A DNA stretch of 64,000 nt from Acidobacteriaceae bacterium (GTDB lineage: Bacteria > Acidobacteriota > Terriglobia > Bryobacterales > Bryobacteraceae): the NCBI GenBank assembly GCA_020247055.1, contig JADCJL010000226.1:1-64000 (forward strand). The letters run 5' to 3'. The notes under the pieces are model-generated. The model was not told where the DNA came from. It saw only the letters and a list, made by a program, of their open reading frames with translations, and ran no database searches. Position 1 is the first letter of the stretch. Each line of letters starts with the position of its first letter. A program made the position numbers and the translations under genes. Positions 52,013 to 63,815 of the stretch are shown in pieces.

Positions 52013-53656
52013 TTAGTTGCGCGTGTAAATGACCCGCCCGTTGAAGACGGTCACGTCCACCCGGGTCTTGTGGATGTCGGCCGGCGGAATGCGAAACAGG
52101 TCCTGCGACAGGATGACCATGTCGGCGAGCATCCCGGGTTTGATTTGGCCCTTCTGCTGCTCCTCGAAGCTCGCGTAAGCCCCGTTGACGGTGTAGGCCC
52201 GCAGCGCGGTTTCTACGCTCACCCGCTGCGCCGGCAGCCAGCCGCCGGCGGGGAGGCCGGTGGTGGTCTGCCGGTTGACGGCGTTGTGCATGCCGCGGAT
52301 CGGGTCGAGGCTGATCGACGCTGGCCAGTCGCTTGAAAAGACGAGCCGGGCGCCGGCCTTTTCGAGACTCCGCCACGCAAACGAGTTCGGCAGCCGCGCC
52401 GGGCCAATGGCGTGCGACCAGATCTCCACCGTGCCCGGATCGGCATGGATCGGCTCCATCGAAGGCAGCACGCCGAGAGCGGCAAAGCGCGGGATATCGG
52501 AGGAGGCGATGGTCTCGATGTGTTCAATGCGGAAACGGGAATCGCGCGCGCCATTGACGCGGCGGGCGTGTTCGTAGCCATCGAGCGCCATGCGCACGGC
52601 GCGGTCGCCGATGGCATGGGTGAAGATCTGCAGCCCCAGTTGGTCGGCGAGAGCGACGGTCGCGTTGAACTTCGGCTGGGTCCAGACGGCCTTGCCGGTC
52701 TCGCCGGGCTTGTTCGAGTAGGGTGCGAGCATGGCGGCGGTGTGGGACTCGATCACGCCGTCCATCATCAGCTTGATTGCGGCCACGCGCAGGTCCGGCC
52801 CCGGAAAACGGCTCTTGTGCGCGGCCCACTCGCGCAGGGTGGCCTCGTCCGTGAGCGGGCCCACGCTGGGCGCGATAGCGGTGCGCACCGTCAGCTTCCC
52901 GGCCTTGGCAAACTCGCTGAATAAAGAGATGGTCTCCTCGTCGCCGCTGGCATTCTGCATGCTGGTGATGCCCAAGCGCGCGAGCACAGGCATCCCATCG
53001 GCCAGCGCCTGCAGGTTCCGCGCCCGGTCCGGCCGGGGAACGAACTTGCGGACGAGGCCCTGCGCCCCCTCCTTCAAGGCGCCCGCCGGCTCGCCGGCCG
53101 CGTTTTTGACCACTTCGCCAAATCCCTTGTATTCGGTGGCCGCCGTGACCCCGGCCATGGCCAGCGCCTTCGAATTTACCCAGGCCGTGTGTCCGTCGTA
53201 GGCGCTCAGAAACACCGGCCGGTCTTTCACGACGGCGTCGAGCCACTCCTTCACGGGCAGTTTGCCGCCCGGGAAACAGAGATACTCCCAACCCCGTCCC
53301 GTAACCCACCCGGTGCCCGGGTTGCGGGCCACGAAGTCACCCACCGCCTTCTGAATGGTCTCGAGCGTGCAGATGCCCGTCAGGTCGATCTCGCGCAGCC
53401 CCAGCGCGCCGCCGAGAAAGTGCAGATGGGCGTCGTTAAAGCCCGGGGTGACCAGGCGGCCTTTGGCATCGACAACGCGGGCCCCGGGCGGCGTTGCAAT
53501 CTCCTCACCGCCGACCGCCAAAATACGACCGTCCCGCATCACCACGGTCGAGGCAAATGGCTTCGTTTCGTCACCGGTCCACACTCGCCCGCCACGGATG
53601 ACGAGATCCTCGCCCCAAACCACGGCCGAAAGAAGAAACACCAGGAGAACGCGCAT
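52013..53656 (-). CDS. YtcJ-like secreted amidohydrolase
   Basis: 547 residues from ATG at 53656, where MRVLLVFLLSAVVWG is a signal peptide; a longer open frame upstream is antisense to gatB. Metal-binding HxH is in FNDAHLHFLGGALG, with later His residues in FTHAIGDRAVRMALDGYEHARR and IEHIETI, and Asp in VFSSDWPASISLDPIRGMHNAV. This is the amidohydrolase_3 pattern of YtcJ-type enzymes, which hydrolyse unknown amides or carbamates. The predicted signal peptide places this one in the periplasm. It is divergent from gatB. Confidence 0.88.
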   Translation of the reverse strand: MRVLLVFLLSAVVWGEDLVIRGGRVWTGDETKPFASTVVMRDGRILAVGGEEIATPPGARVVDAKGRLVTPGFNDAHLHFLGGALGLREIDLTGICTLETIQKAVGDFVARNPGTGWVTGRGWEYLCFPGGKLPVKEWLDAVVKDRPVFLSAYDGHTAWVNSKALAMAGVTAATEYKGFGEVVKNAAGEPAGALKEGAQGLVRKFVPRPDRARNLQALADGMPVLARLGITSMQNASGDEETISLFSEFAKAGKLTVRTAIAPSVGPLTDEATLREWAAHKSRFPGPDLRVAAIKLMMDGVIESHTAAMLAPYSNKPGETGKAVWTQPKFNATVALADQLGLQIFTHAIGDRAVRMALDGYEHARRVNGARDSRFRIEHIETIASSDIPRFAALGVLPSMEPIHADPGTVEIWSHAIGPARLPNSFAWRSLEKAGARLVFSSDWPASISLDPIRGMHNAVNRQTTTGLPAGGWLPAQRVSVETALRAYTVNGAYASFEEQQKGQIKPGMLADMVILSQDLFRIPPADIHKTRVDVTVFNGRVIYTRN

Positions 53657-53675
53657 GATCTTCAGTCTGCCAGAT

Positions 53676-53704
53676 CCCGGAGAATATCCTGACCCGGAGA
53701 ATAT
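53676..53704. repeat. direct repeat CCCGGAGAATAT, 17-bp period
   Basis: Two perfect 12-bp copies at 53676-53687 and 53693-53704 in the 57-bp gap between the divergent amidohydrolase and gatB genes. The second copy overlaps a TATAAT box at 53702-53707. They may be binding sites for a regulator of one or both genes. Confidence 0.6.
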
Positions 53705-53713
53705 AATCAGAAG

Positions 53714-55168
53714 ATGTCTCCGGATGTGATGGCGAAATACGAGGTGGTCATCGGCCTCGAAGTGCACGCCCAACTCAGCACGCGCACGAAGATCTTCTGC
53801 TCCTGCCCCACCAGCTTTGGCGCCCAGCCCAACACGAACGTCTGCCCGGTCTGCCTCGGCCTGCCCGGGGCGCTGCCGGTGCTCAGCCGTGGCGCGGTCG
53901 AACTCGGCGCCAAGGGTGCGCTCGCGCTGAACTGCGCCGTGCAGCCGGAGTCGGTTTTCGCCCGGAAGAACTACTTCTATCCGGACCTGCCCAAGGGCTA
54001 CCAGATCTCGCAGTTCGATAAGCCGCTCGCTCTCGCCGGCTACCTCGACGTTCATGTCAACGGCGAAACCAAGCGCATCGGCATCACCCGCGTCCACATG
54101 GAAGACGATGCCGGCAAGTCGGTGCACGACGGCTTCAAAGACTCCGACCGCTTCACCTACGTCGATCTGAACCGCTCGGGCACGCCGCTCATCGAGATCG
54201 TCTCCGAACCCGATATCCGCAGCGCCGACGAGGCCGTCGAGTACTTCAACGAAGTGCGCCAGGCCCTCGTCTTCGCCGAGGTTTCGGCCTGCGACATGGA
54301 GAAGGGCCATCTACGCTGCGACGCCAACGTCTCCATGCGGCGCAAGGGCGCCAAAGAGTTCGGCACCCGCGCCGAGGTGAAAAATCTCAACTCGTTCCGC
54401 TTCCTCAAACAGGCGATCGAGTTCGAGATGGAGCGGCAGGTGGAGATCCTCGAGTCCGGCGGCCGCGTCATCCAGGAGACCCGCCTGTTCAACCCCGAGT
54501 TGGGCGAAACTCTGTCGATGCGCTCGAAAGAGGAGGCGCACGACTACCGCTACTTCCCCGAACCGGACCTGATTCCGGTGCGCATCAGCCCCGAGTGGCT
54601 CGCCCGCCTGCAGGCCTCGATGCCGGAGCTGCCGCAGGCCCGGCGCGCCCGTTTTGTCAGCGAATACGGCCTGCGCGAATACGACGCGCAGATCCTGACC
54701 GCCTCGCGCGAAACCGCCGACTATTTTGAACGCGCCGCCCGCGCCGCGTCCGATCCGAAGCAGGCCGCCAACTGGGTCATGGGCGACCTGGCCGGCCTGC
54801 TCAAAGCCGACGGCAAAGAGATCCCGGACTCGCCCATTCCGCCCGAGCACATCGGCGAACTTGTCACGCTCATCTCCAAGGGCGAACTTTCGGGCAAACT
54901 GGCCAAGGAGATCTTCCCGAAGATGTACGCCACGGGCGATGCGCCGTCGGCGATCGCCGAACGCGAGGGGCTCAAACAGATCAGCGACACGGGCGCCCTC
55001 GAAAAAATTGTCGAAGAGGTGATTGCCGCCAATCCCAAGCAGGTCGAGCAGTACAAGGCCGGCAAGACCACCGTGATCGGCTTCTTCGTGGGCCAGGTGA
55101 TGAAGCAGTCGCGCGGCCAGGCCAACCCGGCTACGGTAAACGCGATTCTGGCGGAAAAGCTGAAATAA
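53714..55168 (+). CDS. gatB: aspartyl/glutamyl-tRNA amidotransferase subunit B
   Basis: 484 residues from ATG at 53714; ATG at 53729 (MAKYEVVIGLEVHAQL) fits the family start as well. Signatures: VIGLEVHAQLSTRTKIFCSCP, NTNVCPVCLGLPGALPV with the zinc Cys pairs, RKNYFYPDLPKGYQISQFD, and RIHMEDDAG-like VHMEDDAGKS. The C-terminal YqeY-like helical tail is present (NPKQVEQYKAGKTTVIGFFVGQVMK). With GatA and GatC it converts Glu-tRNA-Gln or Asp-tRNA-Asn to the amide form; gatA and gatC are not in this window. Confidence 0.96.
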   Translation: MSPDVMAKYEVVIGLEVHAQLSTRTKIFCSCPTSFGAQPNTNVCPVCLGLPGALPVLSRGAVELGAKGALALNCAVQPESVFARKNYFYPDLPKGYQISQFDKPLALAGYLDVHVNGETKRIGITRVHMEDDAGKSVHDGFKDSDRFTYVDLNRSGTPLIEIVSEPDIRSADEAVEYFNEVRQALVFAEVSACDMEKGHLRCDANVSMRRKGAKEFGTRAEVKNLNSFRFLKQAIEFEMERQVEILESGGRVIQETRLFNPELGETLSMRSKEEAHDYRYFPEPDLIPVRISPEWLARLQASMPELPQARRARFVSEYGLREYDAQILTASRETADYFERAARAASDPKQAANWVMGDLAGLLKADGKEIPDSPIPPEHIGELVTLISKGELSGKLAKEIFPKMYATGDAPSAIAEREGLKQISDTGALEKIVEEVIAANPKQVEQYKAGKTTVIGFFVGQVMKQSRGQANPATVNAILAEKLK

Positions 55169-55232
55169 GGCGGCCTCCGGCAAGAACATTTCGACCGCGG
55201 AATGTCGGCCGGAGCCGCGCTACACTTACCTG

Positions 55233-55898
55233 TTGTTGCTTACCCGACCCGACCTCCCCACCGAGAACGCGGCCGAGATCGTGGGCCAGTTGGCGCACGA
55301 ACTCCGTCAGCCGCTAAGCGCCATGGAGGCGATCGTCTACTACCTGCAACTGACGGTGGTCGACGATGCCCGTACGCGCGCCCAGATCGAGAAACTGCGG
55401 CAGTTGATTGACCAGTCGGGATCTATCCTCTCCGACGCCGTCCACTATCTACAGGCCGCGCCCGCCCGCCCCGAACCCCACGACCTGCACGAAGCGCTCG
55501 CCGAGAGCGCAGGCCGGCTGGCCACGCTCGATCAGAACCTGCTCGCGTTCGATCTGGCTGATCCTTTCCCGCTCCTCAACTTCGACCTGATCCAGATGCA
55601 GCACCTGCTCGGAGCAGCCCTGCGGTTCTGCCTCCGCGCCAGCCGGCGGGCGCATCCCGTCGAGGTGACTACGCGCGTCCAAAACACCCGCGCCGTGCTG
55701 CGCTTTGCCACCACGGCGCCGCACCTCGATCTGCTCTCGCCCGAAGATCTGTTCACGCCGTTTGAAGACCATCCCACGGCGGTGGCCGGGCTGGGCCTCG
55801 CCAGCGCCCGCCGCATTGCCGAAGCGCACGGCGGCGACTGCCGGCTGCTCACCGAACCCGGGCACCGCCTGGCGCTGCGTATCGAACTGCCGATTTAA
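55233..55898 (+). CDS. degenerate orphan histidine-kinase-like protein
   Basis: 221 residues from a TTG at 55233; the start is uncertain because no ATG is in frame. The H-box is intact (GQLAHELRQPLSAMEA) and a DHp helix follows. The ATPase domain is eroded: the N-box Asn residues are missing (HLLGAALRFCLRAS) and no DxGxG box is visible, but VAGLGLASARRIAEAHGG resembles the G2 box. There is no sensor or transmembrane part and no response regulator nearby. It may be a phosphotransfer protein or a decaying kinase. It lies 64 bp downstream of gatB on the same strand. Confidence 0.7.
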   Translation: MLLTRPDLPTENAAEIVGQLAHELRQPLSAMEAIVYYLQLTVVDDARTRAQIEKLRQLIDQSGSILSDAVHYLQAAPARPEPHDLHEALAESAGRLATLDQNLLAFDLADPFPLLNFDLIQMQHLLGAALRFCLRASRRAHPVEVTTRVQNTRAVLRFATTAPHLDLLSPEDLFTPFEDHPTAVAGLGLASARRIAEAHGGDCRLLTEPGHRLALRIELPI

Positions 55899-57556
55899 CG
55901 CTTCGGCTCCGGCCGCGCCCACGGCGCTTTGCCAGGCGGGGCCGCGGGTTGGAACCGTGCGCGAATGCGCGCCAGCGCCTTGAGCTGAATTGCAACGCCC
56001 TGCTCGAAGATGCCGCCTTCGTCGAGCAGCGTCTTCTGCAGGTCGGCGAGCGGCACCGCCTGTACGCTGACGCCCTTGTCGACGGCCAGCGCCGCCGCCA
56101 CGCCGGCCGCGTGCCCCAGAATCATGTACTGCGGCTCCATGCGCAGGCTCGAATACGCCACGTGGCTCGCCGAAAAGCAGACGGGCACCAGCAGGTTCAC
56201 GGCCTCGGACGCCTTCGGCAGCAGGACGCGGTAAGGAATCTGATACGGCTGCACGGGCACCTCGACGTTGCCCTCGTTGACGACGAAGCCTTCGGCCGAG
56301 ATATGGCGCTGCACGTTATGCGAATCGGAGTTGTAGCTGCCCATGCCGATCACGTCCGGCTTGGTGCGTTCGGTCTGCAGGTCTTTCTGCGTGGCGACAA
56401 AGCCACCCACCATCCGCCGGGCTTCGCGCACGTAGAGCTGGTGCGGCCAGTGGCCGGTATCGGCGAACTCGTCTTTGGCCAGGCCCCATTCGCGGGCCTC
56501 GGCCTGCAGGGCCGGCGGCACGCGCGGGTCGTTGGCGAGGAAGTAGTAGAACCCCTGTTGATAGTCGATGTGCTCCTGCCAGAGGCGCGCCCGTTCAGCG
56601 TAGCTGCCTTCGGGATAGGTGTAGTTGCGGCCGATGTAGTCGGTCGAAAAGCCGCCGCGGTTATTGAAGTCGGCCTTGCCATTGGGAATGATGCGAATCA
56701 AACCCACCTCGTTCATGGTCAGCGCCCGGCCCATGTAGCCGGTCATCGCGGTGAGGTAACGGGCGAGCAGTTCGTAGCGGGCCGGGTTGTAGTTGGCCGG
56801 CTTGGGCCAGGGCAGGCGGTTGGCGGGGACCTTGGTGGCGATGACGCGGAAGTTGTAGGCCTGAATCCGCTTGTCGCCGCTGCCGGGTTCGCCGCGCGGT
56901 TCGGCCGAAATCTCCGGCAGCAGCTTTCCGTTCGCCTCGCGGGCGGGGATGTCGACGGCGAAGTTGTGGTTGCGGGTGTGGGCCAGCACGCCGGCCAGCG
57001 ACTCGCCGTAATCCTTCTGCCCCTCGCGGCCGTAGGTGTAGGAGACGCCGGCCTGCGCCATCAGATCGCCTTCGTAGCTGCAATCGGCGAAGACCTTAGC
57101 CCGGAAGCGGGCGCCGTTCTCCATCGTCACTTCCGCCACGCGGTCGCCCTGCTTCAGAACGCCGGTCTTCTCGCGCAGGCGGTGCCCGTAGAGCACGGTC
57201 ACCCCGGCGTCGGCCAGCATCTGCCGCATTACCTTTTCGGCCGCCCCCGGTTCGGGCATCCAGGCCACCTGCTGCAGATGGCGGTCCAACTCATAGTGCC
57301 GGCCCATGCGCCAGTAGAACTCCAGCGCCATGCCACCGATCACCTCGCCCTTGCCCATATCGGTTCCGGAGAGGCCCCCGGTCACCATGCCGCCGACGTG
57401 CCGGCCGGGCTCGAGCAGCACCGTCTTCAACCCGTGCCGCGCGCCGGAGACCGCCGTCATCACCCCGCCGGCCGTTGCGCCATAGACGACCAGGTCGAAC
57501 TCCTGCGCCGCCAGTCCCGCCGCCAGGGCGATGGCCAAAGCCGCTACTTTTTGCAT
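55895..57556 (-). CDS. secreted FAD-dependent oxidoreductase (FAD_oxidored family)
   Basis: 553 residues with a signal peptide (MQKVAALAIALAAGLAAQ) directly before the Rossmann motif FDLVVYGATAGGVMTAVSGARHGLKTVLLEP. Other family features are GGMVTGGLSGTDMGKGEVIGG, KVFADCSYEGDLMAQAGVSYTYGREG and VPVCFSASHVAYSSLRMEPQYMILGHAAGVAAALAV. It is related to the flavoprotein at 16.5-18.1 kb but has an export signal, so it acts outside the cytoplasm. It overlaps the lpxD stop by 13 bp, though no functional link to lipid A is evident. Confidence 0.87.
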   Translation of the reverse strand: MQKVAALAIALAAGLAAQEFDLVVYGATAGGVMTAVSGARHGLKTVLLEPGRHVGGMVTGGLSGTDMGKGEVIGGMALEFYWRMGRHYELDRHLQQVAWMPEPGAAEKVMRQMLADAGVTVLYGHRLREKTGVLKQGDRVAEVTMENGARFRAKVFADCSYEGDLMAQAGVSYTYGREGQKDYGESLAGVLAHTRNHNFAVDIPAREANGKLLPEISAEPRGEPGSGDKRIQAYNFRVIATKVPANRLPWPKPANYNPARYELLARYLTAMTGYMGRALTMNEVGLIRIIPNGKADFNNRGGFSTDYIGRNYTYPEGSYAERARLWQEHIDYQQGFYYFLANDPRVPPALQAEAREWGLAKDEFADTGHWPHQLYVREARRMVGGFVATQKDLQTERTKPDVIGMGSYNSDSHNVQRHISAEGFVVNEGNVEVPVQPYQIPYRVLLPKASEAVNLLVPVCFSASHVAYSSLRMEPQYMILGHAAGVAAALAVDKGVSVQAVPLADLQKTLLDEGGIFEQGVAIQLKALARIRARFQPAAPPGKAPWARPEPKR

Positions 57557-58563
57557 AGCTCCTCCACGCGGACGCGCAGCTCTTTCACCTCTGCCTTCAA
57601 ATCGCCCAGCCGCGCCACGTTGGCCAACTGCGCCAGATACTCCTTCAACGGCCGCGCCGGCGTGCCCCAGACAACCTGGTTGCCGTGCACAATCTTCGAC
57701 GTCAGCACGCCGCAGCCGCTGCCCAGCACCGCTTTGGACTCAATCCGCGCCTTGTCCCCAATGCCGACCTGCCCGCCAATGATCGCGTAATCCTCCACGA
57801 CAACGCCGCCCGAAAGCCCGGTCTGCGCGGCAATCACCACATGGTTCCCGATCTGGCAGTTGTGCGCGATGTGGACCATGTTGTCGAGCTTGACGCCGTG
57901 GCCGATACGCGTCACGCCCAGCGCCGCGCGGTCAATGCAGGCGTTGGCGCCGAGTTCAAAGTCATCGCCAATCTCGACGCGGCCCACCTGCGGGAACTTC
58001 TGGTAGCGGCCTTCGTGCAGAACGAAGCCAAACCCGTCCGCGCCGATGACACAGCCGGCGTGCAGCACGGCCCGGGCGCCAATGGTGACGCCATCGTAGA
58101 TCGTGACCCGGGCGTGCAGCAGCGCCTGGTCGCCCAGGGTCACCCCGGCGCCGATGGCGCACCCGGCCCCGATCTCGCTACCCGCGCCGATCTTCGTCCC
58201 CGCGCCGATCGTCGCCTGCGGCCCAACGCTGACGCCCGGGCCGAGTTCGACGCCTTCACCAAGCACCGCCGACGGATGCACCCCCGCAGCCGCGCGCCGC
58301 CGCGGATAAAGCGCCAGCAGACACCGGGCAAAGGCGCCCCGCGGCTGCGGGACATAGATCCGCGTCCGGCCGAGTTCGCTGCCGGGGGTGACCAGCAGGC
58401 AGCCGGCCCTGCTTGTCTCCGCCGCCTTGGCGCCCTTGGCGTTGCCGACAAAACTCAACTCGGCCGGCCCGGCCTCTTCAATCGGCGCCGCGCCCGTAAT
58501 CTCGCACTCCCCGTCGCCGGACCAATCAGCGCCCAGCATGGCTGCAATTTCGCGTACTTTCAT
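57544..58563 (-). CDS. lpxD: UDP-3-O-acylglucosamine N-acyltransferase
   Basis: 339 residues from ATG at 58563 (MKVREIAAMLGADWSG); a further 20 open codons upstream overlap lpxA. The N-terminal uridine-binding domain is followed by a left-handed parallel beta-helix of hexapeptide repeats (about residues 100-300), the catalytic-His segment MVHIAHNCQIGNHVVIAAQTGLSG, and a C-terminal coiled helix. It adds the second acyl chain in lipid A synthesis. It is divergent from lpxA with only 25 bp between the start codons. Confidence 0.95.
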   Translation of the reverse strand: MKVREIAAMLGADWSGDGECEITGAAPIEEAGPAELSFVGNAKGAKAAETSRAGCLLVTPGSELGRTRIYVPQPRGAFARCLLALYPRRRAAAGVHPSAVLGEGVELGPGVSVGPQATIGAGTKIGAGSEIGAGCAIGAGVTLGDQALLHARVTIYDGVTIGARAVLHAGCVIGADGFGFVLHEGRYQKFPQVGRVEIGDDFELGANACIDRAALGVTRIGHGVKLDNMVHIAHNCQIGNHVVIAAQTGLSGGVVVEDYAIIGGQVGIGDKARIESKAVLGSGCGVLTSKIVHGNQVVWGTPARPLKEYLAQLANVARLGDLKAEVKELRVRVEELCKK

Positions 58564-58568
58564 AGCTC

Positions 58569-58587
58569 GAACGCTATGATAGCGTTC
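58569..58587. promoter_or_regulatory. perfect dyad between divergent lpxD and lpxA
   Basis: GAACGCTA-TGA-TAGCGTTC fills most of the 25-bp gap between the lpxD and lpxA start codons. TATGAT on the plus strand and TATCAT on the minus strand fall in its centre, so a shared -10 region or an operator is possible. Confidence 0.55.
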
Positions 58588-58588
58588 A

Positions 58589-59401
58589 ATGGCCATCGAT
58601 CCTTCCGCGCACATCGCCCCCACCGCGCGCGTTCACCCCGACGCCCACATCGGGCCCCAGACCGTCATCGGCGATTTCTGCCTGATCGAGTCCGACGTCC
58701 GCATCGGCGCCCACTGCCGGATTGAACCCTACGTCTTCATCAAGCGCTGGACCACGCTCGGCGACCACAACGAGATCTCCGCCCACACCGTCCTTGGCAC
58801 CGACCCGCTCGACCGGGCCTTCACCGGCGAGCGCTCCTACCTCACCATCGGCCACCACAACCAGATCCGCGAACACTACACCATCTCCCGCGGCACCAAG
58901 CCCGAATCCACCACCACCATCGGTGATCACAACTACGTGATGACCTCCGGCCACATCGCCCACAACGCCACCATCGGCTCCCATTGCACCATCGCCAGCT
59001 GCGCGCTCATCGCCGGCTACGTCACCGTCGAAGATCGCGCCTTCATCTCGGGCGGCGTGGGTATCCATCAGTTTTCAAAGATCGGCCGCCTCGCCATGAT
59101 CGGCGGCAACATCCGCGTCAATCTCGACGCCCCACCCTACTTTCTCTACTCCGAGTTCAACATCGCGCCCCGCGGTCTGAACCTCGTCGGCCTGCGCCGC
59201 GCCGGCTTCACCGTGGCCGACATCGCCCCGCTCAAGCAGGCCTACCGGCTCCTCTACCGCTCCGGCCTCAAGCTCGCCGATGCCCTCGCCCGCATCGAGG
59301 CCGAGTTGCCCGGCGAGCACACGCAGCACCTCGTCAACTTCATTCGCTCCTCGAAGCGCGGCATCGCGCGGGAGGGCCGCCCCGGTGATACATTAGCCTA
59401 G
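58589..59401 (+). CDS. lpxA: UDP-N-acetylglucosamine acyltransferase
   Basis: 270 residues. Hexapeptide repeats run from the N-terminus (AHIAPTARVHPDAHIGPQTVIGDFC), the catalytic His lies in MTSGHIAHNATIGSHCTIASC, and the conserved GGVGIHQFSKIGRLAMIGGN and C-terminal helical part (NLVGLRRAGFTVADIAPLKQAYRLLY) follow. It performs the first acylation of lipid A synthesis. fabZ and lpxB, its usual neighbours, are absent here. No ribosome-binding site precedes the ATG. Confidence 0.96.
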   Translation: MAIDPSAHIAPTARVHPDAHIGPQTVIGDFCLIESDVRIGAHCRIEPYVFIKRWTTLGDHNEISAHTVLGTDPLDRAFTGERSYLTIGHHNQIREHYTISRGTKPESTTTIGDHNYVMTSGHIAHNATIGSHCTIASCALIAGYVTVEDRAFISGGVGIHQFSKIGRLAMIGGNIRVNLDAPPYFLYSEFNIAPRGLNLVGLRRAGFTVADIAPLKQAYRLLYRSGLKLADALARIEAELPGEHTQHLVNFIRSSKRGIAREGRPGDTLA

Positions 59402-60739
59402 TTGCGCCGTATTTCTGTCTTTCTCGTCCTGTCCTGCTGCGCCATCGCGCAGGAGCTGCGCTTGCCCGATGCCGTCAAGCAGGCGACGGCCAAGTACCCT
59501 TCCGTGCAGGTTTCTCTCGACCAGGTTGCTGAAGCCGCCGCCGGGGTGAATCTCGCGCGCCTGGCCTATCTGCCGCGGGCCGAAATGCTCGGCCAGGTCA
59601 ACCGGGCCACGGCCAATAACGTCTTCGGCCTGCTGCTGCCGCAGACCGTGGTCTCGCCCATCTCCGGTCCGCTGCTCCCCACCGGCGCCAGCTTCGCCAG
59701 CGTCTGGGGCACCGCCGTCGGCCTGATGATCAACTGGGAGCCGTTTGACTTCGGCCGCCGCGAAGCCGAAGTGGCCGCCGCCGCCGCCAGTAAAACCCGC
59801 GCGGAGGCCGCCGTCGCGCGCGCCGAACTCGAAGTCGCCACCGCCACGGCCGATGCCTATCTCACGGCGCTGGCCGCCGAACAGACCGTGCTCTCGGCCC
59901 GGGCCGCCGTCACGCGGTCGCAGGAGCTGGTTCGCCTGACCGAGGCGCTCGTCCAGGCCGACCTGCGCCCGGGCGCCGACCTCTCCCGCATCCAGTCCGA
60001 AGTGCTGCTCGCCCAGGCCCAGGTGGTCCGCGCCGAACAGGCGGCCGCCACGGCCCGCGCTACGCTTGCGCAGTTCGCCGGGCCCGGCACGCCCGTCAAC
60101 TCGTTCCGCGCCCTGCCTCCCGCCGCGCCGCCCGCCGGCCTCGCCGCCACGCATCCCGTCATCCGCGAACAGCGGGCGGCCATCGACGAGATCAAGTCCC
60201 GGCAGACAGTGCTCGACAAAAGCTGGTACCCGCGTCTGAACACGCAGGCCAACGTCTTCGGCCGCGGCGCGGGCACCAATCTCAACGGCCCGTTTCCGGG
60301 CGGGGCTGCGGGTCTGGCGCCCAACACGGGCAACTGGGCCATCGGCGCAACGGTCACCTTCCCCCTGCTCGAGTACAAGACCCTGCGCGCCCGCCGGCAG
60401 GTGGAGCAGCAGCGCATCTCGCGCGAATCCTCCCGCCAGTCCCTGCTCGAACGGGAACTGGCCGCCGCCCTCGACCGCGCCCGCATCGCCGTCTCGACGG
60501 CGCGCAACCTCGCCACCATCACGCCCCGGCAGGTCGCCCTGCTCGGTCAGACCCTCGAACAGACCACGGCCCGCTACCGCGCCGGCCTCGCCAACCTGAA
60601 CGAAGTGACCGACACGCAGCGTCTGTTGACGCAGGCCGAAATCGACCACGCGCTGGCCCTGCTCAACGTCTGGCGCGCCGAACTCGCGCTGGCCGCCACG
60701 CAAGGGGACCTCAACCCGTTTCTGAGCAAGGTGCCGTAA
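59402..60739 (+). CDS. TolC-family outer-membrane efflux protein
   Basis: 445 residues from a TTG at 59402 that directly abuts the lpxA stop. A signal peptide (MRRISVFLVLSCCAIAQ) precedes two similar halves of long amphipathic helices (VAAAAASKTRAEAAVARAELEVATATADAYLTALAAEQ; RLTEALVQADLRPGADLSRIQSEVLLAQAQV), the OEP fold of TolC. It forms the outer-membrane exit duct for the RND pump encoded 4 bp downstream. The position suggests translation by read-through from lpxA. Confidence 0.93.
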   Translation: MRRISVFLVLSCCAIAQELRLPDAVKQATAKYPSVQVSLDQVAEAAAGVNLARLAYLPRAEMLGQVNRATANNVFGLLLPQTVVSPISGPLLPTGASFASVWGTAVGLMINWEPFDFGRREAEVAAAAASKTRAEAAVARAELEVATATADAYLTALAAEQTVLSARAAVTRSQELVRLTEALVQADLRPGADLSRIQSEVLLAQAQVVRAEQAAATARATLAQFAGPGTPVNSFRALPPAAPPAGLAATHPVIREQRAAIDEIKSRQTVLDKSWYPRLNTQANVFGRGAGTNLNGPFPGGAAGLAPNTGNWAIGATVTFPLLEYKTLRARRQVEQQRISRESSRQSLLERELAAALDRARIAVSTARNLATITPRQVALLGQTLEQTTARYRAGLANLNEVTDTQRLLTQAEIDHALALLNVWRAELALAATQGDLNPFLSKVP

Positions 60740-60743
60740 AGCC

Positions 60744-63798
<3,055 letters not shown>

Positions 63799-63815
<17 letters not shown>

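Noticed and set aside
53657-54310. Upstream extension of the YtcJ-like amidohydrolase frame
   Set aside because: It is antisense to gatB, and a clear signal peptide begins at 53656.
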